10,616 nucleotides of DNA, taken from Bacteroidota bacterium. Its GTDB lineage: Bacteria > Bacteroidota > Bacteroidia > Bacteroidales > FEN-979. The notes below the pieces were generated by a model. The model was given only the letters and a program-made list of their open reading frames with translations, was not told where the DNA came from and ran no database searches. This document shows positions 6,595 to 10,616 of the stretch, in pieces (positions within the stretch are counted from its first letter, which is position 1; every line of letters starts with the position of its first letter). Location of the stretch: assembly GCA_026391755.1 (NCBI GenBank), contig JAPLDN010000226.1, positions 1-10,616 on the forward strand, read 5' to 3'. Both the position numbers and the translations under genes were made by a program.

Positions 6595-8016
6595 TTGATA
6601 CGAGCCAGGATCCCAAGGCTCAGTATAAAGGATTTTTATTTCGACAAGGCTTTGTTTGAAAGGAAATGGATCATCGGAAGCATAGTCGTAAGTGATCCGG
6701 AAGCTGATATTTCAATTTACAGCAGCAAACAAAAGCAGAAAGGTAAAATCCCCCTCGCCTTTTCATATAAAGAAGCAACAGGCTCCTTTAGCATCGACAG
6801 CATCCTGATTAAAAACGCCAAGGCAAAACTTCATCTTCACGAGGAGGGTAAAAATGAAAAAAATTATTCTTTGGATGAATTGCAGGTATCGGTTATACGC
6901 TTCCTCCTTGATTCAATGAACAGGGAAGGGATAGCCGGTATGCCTTTATTTAATGCTGCCGATATTTCCCTGTCAGCAAAGGGCAGGAATTTTCTCCTGA
7001 ATGACAGCCTTTATACTCTTGGATTTACAAAAGTAAAGCTCAGTACCGGGAAAAAGAATCTGTCAGTTGATTCATTGTTGTTAGTTCCAAACTATCCCAG
7101 GGACGAGTTTTACAAAAAGCTGGGTTATCAAACCGACATCTTCACAGTATCGGTTCCCGCGATAGTGTTTTTAAACCTGGACATGGGCACACTGATCTCC
7201 GGGAAATCACTACATGTAAAAACCGTCATAATCAACGATGCACACATTGAGGCATACAGGGATAAAAGAGTCAGGGGAATCAACCCGGGCAAACGGTATT
7301 TATTGCAGTCCCAGATCAGGAAAATCCCAATTCCTCTGACAATAGATACAATCAGATTCAATAATGGCTATGCCTTGTATGAAGAACAGACCGGGGAAAA
7401 GCCGGGCCACATCTTTTTCGACCGGATGAACAGTGTGGCTGTTAATTTATCCAACGATACCGCTGTACTCAAGAACCATCATATCATGTCGCTTGACGGA
7501 ACTTCAAGGTTGATGGGGAAGGGCCGTTTAACAGGACATTACAGGTTCGACATGATGAACCCCAGGGATTCGGTTTGGTGGAACGGCACTGTTGATTCGG
7601 TAGACCTGAAGGATATCAACCCCATGCTGACCCGGCTGATGCCTGTGCATATCGCGCATGGATTTTTAGACAAGGCAGATATCTCCCTGGTATCGGCAAA
7701 CGATGCAACAGCAGTCGGCAACATTGATCTTTATTACCGTAACCTCTATGTAGAGCTGAGCCTCATCAAGGAAGGATCATTTAAAAAAATAAAAAACGAA
7801 CTGATCACCGATATAGCCAATATGTTTTTACCCGATGACAACCCTGATTACAGTGGAAAACTTAAAAATGGTATTATTTACTTCGACAGGGACACCACCA
7901 AAGGTTTTTTTAACTATGTATGGAAGAGCACACTAAGCGGACTAAAATCCTCGGTTGGATATAATTCACAGGAACAGTCGCAAATAAAAAAGTCAATGAA
8001 AAGAAAGGCCAAATGA
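6595..8016 (+). CDS. AsmA-like repeat protein, C-terminal part (downstream of frameshift)
   Basis: 473 residues if begun at the TTG at 6595; the open frame actually extends back to 6505, and the true start is probably the upstream gene's ATG at 4193. It lacks a signal peptide or membrane helix, so on its own it could not reach the envelope. It begins exactly where the previous half expects the next module (ARIPRLSIKDFYFD matches LLPDLQFNHIDL). It carries further copies of both motifs: FNAADISLSA at composite residue about 920, IFFDRMNSVAVNL at about 1074, and VSVPAIVFLNLD with its Pro at about 989. The C-terminus (ADISLVSANDATAVGNIDLYYRNLYVEL, here split over two strands, then KGFFNYVWKSTLSGLKSSVG) resembles the end of AsmA-like/DUF748-type proteins. 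A GGGGGA at 6583-6588 lies seven bases before the TTG, so independent translation cannot be fully excluded, but such signals are rarely used in this phylum. The stop lies 53 bases before ftsX. Confidence 0.7.
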   Translation: MIRARIPRLSIKDFYFDKALFERKWIIGSIVVSDPEADISIYSSKQKQKGKIPLAFSYKEATGSFSIDSILIKNAKAKLHLHEEGKNEKNYSLDELQVSVIRFLLDSMNREGIAGMPLFNAADISLSAKGRNFLLNDSLYTLGFTKVKLSTGKKNLSVDSLLLVPNYPRDEFYKKLGYQTDIFTVSVPAIVFLNLDMGTLISGKSLHVKTVIINDAHIEAYRDKRVRGINPGKRYLLQSQIRKIPIPLTIDTIRFNNGYALYEEQTGEKPGHIFFDRMNSVAVNLSNDTAVLKNHHIMSLDGTSRLMGKGRLTGHYRFDMMNPRDSVWWNGTVDSVDLKDINPMLTRLMPVHIAHGFLDKADISLVSANDATAVGNIDLYYRNLYVELSLIKEGSFKKIKNELITDIANMFLPDDNPDYSGKLKNGIIYFDRDTTKGFFNYVWKSTLSGLKSSVGYNSQEQSQIKKSMKRKAK

Positions 8017-8024
8017 ATTTTCTG

Positions 8025-8032
8025 TAATTTCG
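8025..8032 (+). promoter_or_regulatory. Putative -7 box for ftsX
   Basis: TAATTTCG matches TAnnTTTG at all but one position and lies 37 bases before the ftsX ATG, in the 53-base gap after the AsmA-like gene. No -33 element is evident. It would give ftsX its own promoter separate from the upstream gene. Confidence 0.4.
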
Positions 8033-8069
8033 CCATGCTAATAAAATTGCGACTTAAGTAAGAAATCAA

Positions 8070-8954
8070 ATGGCTTTGCTCCCCCAGGAAGAAAGGTATT
8101 TTCAGAGAAGGATTGCCACCTCTTATCTGACCACTCTGATCAGCACGACCCTGGTCCTTTTCCTGCTGGGGCTCATTGGGCTGATTTTTCTTCATGCAAG
8201 CATACTATCCGATTATGTCAAGGAAAACATAGGTTTTTCCATCATGATAAGGGAAGGCGTGAGGGAAACCGGGATCCTTGAACTAAAAAAAAGGCTTGAT
8301 CTGGAGCCCTATGTAAAATCGTCAGAGTATATTCCAAAGGAAAGGGCCGCAGATCAGTTGCAGGAGGAGCTTGGGGAAGACTTTATAGGGTTCTTGGGAT
8401 ATAACCCATTGCTTCACAGCATCGACCTGAGGCTTAAAGCATCTTATGCCAATGCCGACAGTATCATCCGCATAGAAAAGAAATTGCTTGCCAGGCCGGA
8501 GGTGAAAGAAGTTTTTTACCAGAAATCCCTCATCGACATGATCAATAAGAACCTGAACAAGGTAAGCCTTGTGCTGCTTGGCTTCTCGGCAATCATGTTT
8601 TTCATTGCAATCGTACTTATCAATAATACGATCCGGCTTGCTATATATTCCAAGCGTTTTCTCATCCGCAGCATGCAGCTCGTTGGGGCAACAGAAAGTT
8701 TTATTCGCAGGCCTTTTCTTGAAAAAGCTATTGCAAACGGAATATTAAGTTCCCTGCTTGCCATCGGGATGCTCGTATTGACGCTGTATTTCAGCATAGA
8801 ACAACTGCCCGAATTGCTTGCATTACAGGATCCGCTAAGGCTTGCTATTCTGGTTGTCCTCATCATCGCACTGGGAATAGGCATTTCCTGGAGTTCCACT
8901 TATATGTCGGTCAGGAAGTATCTCCGCATCAAAACCGACCTGCTCTATACCTGA
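8070..8954 (+). CDS. ftsX: Cell division protein FtsX
   Basis: 294 residues, a normal length. FtsX is the membrane subunit of the FtsEX ABC-type complex at the division septum, which couples ATP hydrolysis by FtsE to control of peptidoglycan hydrolysis. The expected topology is visible: a cytoplasmic N-terminus (EERYFQRRIATSYLTT), a membrane helix at about 20-43, an extracytoplasmic domain at about 44-165, then helices at about 166-188, 221-242 and 256-278. The segment INNTIRLAIYSKRF followed by RSMQLVGATESFIRRPF (about 185-216) is the conserved FtsX signature between helices 2 and 3. No ftsE is adjacent: upstream is the AsmA-like gene, downstream DUF3098. The ATG at 8070 gives the usual N-terminus; there is no Shine-Dalgarno. 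It is followed after 43 bases by the DUF3098 gene. Confidence 0.95.
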   Translation: MALLPQEERYFQRRIATSYLTTLISTTLVLFLLGLIGLIFLHASILSDYVKENIGFSIMIREGVRETGILELKKRLDLEPYVKSSEYIPKERAADQLQEELGEDFIGFLGYNPLLHSIDLRLKASYANADSIIRIEKKLLARPEVKEVFYQKSLIDMINKNLNKVSLVLLGFSAIMFFIAIVLINNTIRLAIYSKRFLIRSMQLVGATESFIRRPFLEKAIANGILSSLLAIGMLVLTLYFSIEQLPELLALQDPLRLAILVVLIIALGIGISWSSTYMSVRKYLRIKTDLLYT

Positions 8955-8970
8955 TTGTCAGAAAATTTCA

Positions 8971-8978
8971 TAATTTTG
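8971..8978 (+). promoter_or_regulatory. Putative -7 box for the DUF3098-uppP-truB unit
   Basis: TAATTTTG is an exact match to TAnnTTTG, located in the 43-base gap between ftsX and the DUF3098 gene. Transcription would begin roughly at 8984-8987, consistent with the ATG at 8998 as start and leaving the in-frame TTG at 8989 almost at the message end. No -33 box is seen at the usual distance. Confidence 0.5.
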
Positions 8979-8997
8979 TAGCCTTAAATTGAATTTC

Positions 8998-9291
8998 ATG
9001 GACAAGAGTAAAAAGCCGGTTGCTGCAAAAAAGCCGGCAGAAGCTGCAAAACCTGCACCCACGGCTAAACTTGGCGAGTTTGCTTTCGGAAAAGAAAATT
9101 ACCGCCTTATGCTGATCGGTCTGTTTTTTATCGCATTAGGATTTCTGCTGATGATTGGGGGCGGATCAGATGACCCCAAAGTATTCAATTATGATCTTTT
9201 TAGCTTCCGCCGCATTACCCTGGCGCCTATCCTGATCCTTGCCGGTTATGTGATCGAGATCTTTGCTATCATGAAAAAACCCAAAGATTAA
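8998..9291 (+). CDS. DUF3098 family small membrane protein
   Basis: 97 residues from the ATG at 8998; an in-frame TTG at 8989 would add three residues but lies too near the predicted transcript start. The N-terminal 24 residues are rich in Lys, Ala and Pro (DKSKKPVAAKKPAEAAKPAP) and probably disordered and cytoplasmic. Two membrane helices follow, at about 37-55 (ending LLMIGGGSDDP) and 73-92, joined by a short loop with VFNYDLFSFRRI; a basic tail (MKKPKD) ends the protein. FGKENYRLMLIGLFFIALGFLLM (here residues 30-52) and the DDP/FNYDLFSFRR loop are what I recognise as DUF3098. The function is unknown; its place between ftsX and uppP suggests an envelope or division role (inference). Its stop codon TAA (9289-9291) overlaps the uppP ATG by one base. 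Confidence 0.88.
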   Translation: MDKSKKPVAAKKPAEAAKPAPTAKLGEFAFGKENYRLMLIGLFFIALGFLLMIGGGSDDPKVFNYDLFSFRRITLAPILILAGYVIEIFAIMKKPKD

Positions 9292-10094
9292 TGACTGTAT
9301 TACAGGCCATTATCATGGCAATAGTGGAAGGGCTTACCGAGTTTCTTCCTATCTCCAGTACAGGCCATATGGCGCTTACAAGTGCGATCCTGAATATCAA
9401 TAATAAAGAATTTTCTAATCTTTTCATCGAAACAGTACAATTCGGGGCAATCATTTCAGTGCTGGTGCTTTATTGGCGCAAATTTTTAAATTTCAAGAGC
9501 TTTGATTTTTACCTGAAACTGTTAGTAGCTTTCATCCCGGCGGCGATCGTTGGTGTTTTACTGAAAAAAAGAATCGAAGAACTGATCCAAAGCCCTTTAT
9601 TTATTACGGTTGTTATGTTCCTTGGCGGGTTTATCCTGCTTTTTATCGACAGGTGGTTTAAAAACCCAACCATTGAAAAAGAAGAAAATATTACCTATAA
9701 AAATTCACTGGTCATTGGCCTTTTCCAGATTCTTGCCGTGGTGTTCCCGGGGTTCAGCCGTTCAGCTGCAACCATCATGGGGGGCATGCAGCAGAAACTC
9801 AACAGGACTATGGCTGCAGAGTTCTCATTTTTCCTGGCAGTTCCCACCCTGGCCGGGGCTTTTGCAAAAGGATTATGGGATGCTTACAGGCACAACCCTG
9901 AACTGTTAAACCAGCATAATATCAATTTAATAATCCTGGGAAATATCATAGCGTTCATTGTCGCTATAATCGCGATTAAAGGGTTCATTACCTTCCTGAT
10001 CAAACATGGGTTCGTACTCTTTGGGTGGTACCGTATAATCGTCGGATTTCTTCTTCTTGTTTTCCTCCTTACGGGACATAGTTTAAGCCTGTAA
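9291..10094 (+). CDS. uppP: Undecaprenyl-diphosphate phosphatase UppP (BacA)
   Basis: 267 residues, normal for the family. This integral membrane enzyme dephosphorylates undecaprenyl diphosphate to undecaprenyl phosphate, recycling the lipid carrier for peptidoglycan and other envelope polymers; overexpression confers bacitracin resistance in other bacteria. Both catalytic signatures are intact: EGLTEFLPISSTGHM at residues 13-27 (Glu13, Glu17, Ser23 and His26 correspond to the essential residues of the E. coli enzyme) and PGFSRSAAT at 153-161 with the essential Arg157. Several hydrophobic segments are seen, for example about 50-61, 76-90, 103-120, 138-152, 180-195, 210-234 and 243-265. The ATG at 9291 forms a TAATG overlap with the DUF3098 stop, pointing to translational coupling, and the truB start is only two bases beyond the stop. 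Confidence 0.97.
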   Translation: MTVLQAIIMAIVEGLTEFLPISSTGHMALTSAILNINNKEFSNLFIETVQFGAIISVLVLYWRKFLNFKSFDFYLKLLVAFIPAAIVGVLLKKRIEELIQSPLFITVVMFLGGFILLFIDRWFKNPTIEKEENITYKNSLVIGLFQILAVVFPGFSRSAATIMGGMQQKLNRTMAAEFSFFLAVPTLAGAFAKGLWDAYRHNPELLNQHNINLIILGNIIAFIVAIIAIKGFITFLIKHGFVLFGWYRIIVGFLLLVFLLTGHSLSL

Positions 10095-10096
10095 TC

Positions 10097-10616
10097 ATGG
10101 GCCTTCAGTTTGAACAGGGAGAAGTCCTCCTGATCAATAAGCCCTATGGGTGGACTTCATTTGATGTTGTGGCAAAACTCCGTTCCCTCATCCGTTCACA
10201 TCAGAAGATAAAAAAGATAAAAATAGGGCATGCAGGTACGCTGGATCCCCTGGCTACAGGTCTTCTTATCATATGCACAGGGAAGTTCACAAAACGGATT
10301 GATGAGTTTCAGGGACTTGAAAAAGAATATACCGGCATATTCCGCATAGGGGCAACCACTCCTTCTTTCGATCTGGAGAAGGAGATAGACAAGGAACTTC
10401 CCTTTGAACATGTAACTGCAGGGCAGATCACGGAGGCCGTGGTAAAACTTACAGGAACCTATGAGCAGGCGCCCCCGGTATTCTCTGCCAGGAAAATTGC
10501 CGGCCGAAGGGCCTATAATTATGCCCGTAACGACGAGGAGGTGGAAATCACACCCAGGCTTGTCACGGTTGGTAGTTTTGAAATTACCCGGGTCAATCTG
10601 CCTTACCTTTATTTCA
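10097..10616 (+). CDS. truB: tRNA pseudouridine(55) synthase TruB, 5' part (cut by window edge)
   Basis: The first 173 residues of TruB, which converts U55 of the tRNA T-loop to pseudouridine in the cytoplasm. Visible landmarks are the N-terminal GEVLLINKPYGWTSFDVV, the catalytic block IGHAGTLDPLATGLL with the nucleophile Asp50, the KEYTGIFRIGATTPSFD segment (residues 76-92), and the PPVFSARKIAGRRAYNYAR block (about 126-144). The C-terminal part of the catalytic domain and any PUA-like extension lie beyond the window. The ATG at 10097 is two bases after the uppP stop, with no Shine-Dalgarno, so it belongs to the DUF3098 - uppP - truB unit. Confidence 0.97.
   Translation, partial: MGLQFEQGEVLLINKPYGWTSFDVVAKLRSLIRSHQKIKKIKIGHAGTLDPLATGLLIICTGKFTKRIDEFQGLEKEYTGIFRIGATTPSFDLEKEIDKELPFEHVTAGQITEAVVKLTGTYEQAPPVFSARKIAGRRAYNYARNDEEVEITPRLVTVGSFEITRVNLPYLYF

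Noticed and set aside
6583..6597. GGGGGA plus TTG as a true independent start for the C-terminal AsmA-like half
   Set aside because: The spacing is acceptable, but Shine-Dalgarno use is rare in this type of genome, the product would lack any export signal, and the module pattern runs straight across the break. Kept only as a minor alternative.
8516..8899. 127-codon minus-strand open frame within ftsX
   Set aside because: It is antisense to the conserved transmembrane part of FtsX; its composition reflects the complementary strand of hydrophobic codons.
8989..8997. TTG at 8989 as start of the DUF3098 gene
   Set aside because: It adds just three residues and lies almost at the predicted transcript start; the ATG at 8998 is the better choice.

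Overview
The window looks like chromosomal DNA of a member of the Bacteroidota, probably a Bacteroidales- or Marinilabiliales-like anaerobe; this placement is inferred. Four things point there: (i) the order ftsX - DUF3098 - uppP - truB, which I recall as characteristic of that phylum; (ii) a LeuRS with the large insertion and the degenerate zinc module I associate with Bacteroidota; (iii) -7 boxes of the form TAnnTTTG just before several start codons; (iv) an almost complete lack of Shine-Dalgarno sequences. Coding density is high. No gap exceeds 90 bases, and I see no RNA gene, CRISPR array, insertion sequence, attachment site or phage gene.

Left part (minus strand, 1-4104). Reading with transcription, leuS (leucyl-tRNA synthetase, complete) is followed 14 bases later by a secreted DUF3108 protein. 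After a 54-base gap comes the 5' part of a secreted family GH53 endo-beta-1,4-galactanase, cut by the window edge. The DUF3108 gene is bracketed by two short degenerate arrays of a 7-base repeat in opposite orientation. One covers its stop codon; the other lies inside the coding sequence of its signal peptide.

Centre (plus strand, 4193-8016). Divergent from leuS, across an 88-base spacer with a plausible -7 box on each strand, is a very large membrane-anchored AsmA-like protein. Its reading frame is broken near 6505-6562: the N-terminal 789 codons and the C-terminal 473 codons are in different frames, and one missing base would rejoin them into a protein of about 1274 residues. A repeated module of about 150-190 residues runs through both halves and across the break, so I read this as one gene carrying a frameshift or an assembly error. 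The repeats make it a candidate for the repeating-beta-groove class of envelope lipid-transfer proteins (inference).

Right part (plus strand, 8070-10616). An envelope and housekeeping cluster follows: ftsX (divisome membrane protein), a small two-helix DUF3098 membrane protein, uppP (undecaprenyl-diphosphate phosphatase) and truB (tRNA U55 pseudouridine synthase, cut by the right edge). DUF3098 and uppP overlap by one base (TAATG) and truB starts two bases after uppP, so these three are probably translated from one message.

Most of the window is ordinary core genome. The observations most worth following are the repeat modules of the AsmA-like protein together with its frameshift, the inverted heptamer arrays around the DUF3108 gene, and the conserved but uncharacterised DUF3098 protein placed between divisome and lipid-carrier functions. 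I did not find convincing evidence of a new defence system or mobile element.
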